From assembly GCA_015680685.1 (NCBI GenBank), contig MNCI01035062.1, forward strand, positions 1-31,397: 31,397 bases of DNA, in the 5' to 3' direction. The notes below the pieces were generated by a model, which searched no databases, was not told where the DNA came from, and saw only the letters and a list, made by a program, of their open reading frames with translations. The stretch's first letter is position 1, and the number at the start of each line of letters is the position of its first letter. This stretch comes from Gnetum montanum. Taxonomy: Eukaryota; Streptophyta; Gnetopsida; Gnetales; Gnetaceae. The position numbers were made by a program, and so were the translations under genes. This document shows, one piece after another, positions 31,324 through 31,397 of the stretch.

Positions 31324-31397
31324 TTCGGCTCTACCTTTAGATCTGATCTGTTGAATGTTTCATGTTCACCTTTGAAATTCTGCTTTGTAATAGTTTT

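Larger units (their letters stand above)
28421..31397 (+). repeat. ~870-bp tandem satellite with telomere-like motif and TATA
   Basis: Units run 28421-29290, 29291-30159, 30160-31220 and a partial from 31221; the landmark GCATGACATTCTC lies at 28434, 29304, 30173 and 31234, so spacings are 870, 869 and 1061. Order in each unit: CCCTAAA run, TTTATACATGTACTGGCATGC (TATA-like, e.g. 29550), GAAAGTCCCCGAAAA, GATCCAACTTAA, TTGGAATTGCAGATCC (a splice-acceptor-like word) and TGCGGACCACAACATG. The longer third unit is explained by a 23-bp expansion plus one extra CCCTAAA. Frames of about 70 codons recur at the same place in each unit (29097, 29966, 31027) and are hydrophobic and Phe-rich; I regard them as by-products. 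Function unknown. Confidence 0.9.

Overview
The window looks like intergenic heterochromatin from a large, repeat-rich land-plant nuclear genome. A gymnosperm such as a conifer is my best guess, but nothing here fixes the species. The reasons are decayed Ty3/gypsy retrotransposons nested in each other, GT-AG introns, Arabidopsis-type CCCTAAA telomere-like repeats, and the absence of any intact long gene. Every coding region I can recognise is broken by stops or indels. There are no bacterial-style operons, tRNAs, rRNAs or CRISPR arrays.

Layout, left to right. 1-1235 is unassigned. 1236-2340 is a plus-strand Ty3/gypsy (Athila-like) gag relic. It meets, head to head, a minus-strand fragment of another LTR element (gag start at 2737, initiator-Met-type primer binding site at 2792-2803, LTR from 2806). 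3010-5215 and 6365-7330 are two pieces of one minus-strand, intron-bearing, gene-like sequence that I cannot name. They are separated by a ~1.1 kb LTR-like insertion with a TATA box, a G-rich edge and a ~21-bp tandem repeat. 7384-8295 is a ~272-bp tandem repeat.

8296-27037 is one minus-strand LTR retrotransposon of about 18.7 kb, bounded by 1.7 kb LTRs (8296-10009 and 25306-27037; TG...CA ends) and a near-perfect 5-bp target duplication. It interrupts the 272-bp repeat, which resumes at 27043. In element order (right to left) it carries: 5' LTR, primer binding site, leader, gag, protease, a ~6.2 kb foreign or accessory block, reverse transcriptase, RNase H, a second RNase H, integrase, a long 3' non-coding segment with two minisatellites, polypurine tract, 3' LTR. 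The two RNase H domains point to the Tat/Ogre branch of Ty3/gypsy.

The accessory block (about 14815-21100) is the most unusual part. It holds an intron-containing gene on the plus strand, antisense to the retrotransposon. Two introns can be checked by reading phase, there is a long coiled-coil-like exon, and 15 of its 21 in-frame stops are TAG, as expected if CAG codons decayed at methylated CHG sites.

27300-31397 is further repeat DNA: a duplicated AT-rich segment, an inverted partial repeat unit, a 16-bp minisatellite ending in a palindrome, and a ~870-bp satellite (three full units and a partial one). Each unit carries a CCCTAAA run that grows 2, 2, 3, 4 copies along the array; a TATA-like motif is present in each full unit. 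All function statements come from reading the sequence; no database search was possible.
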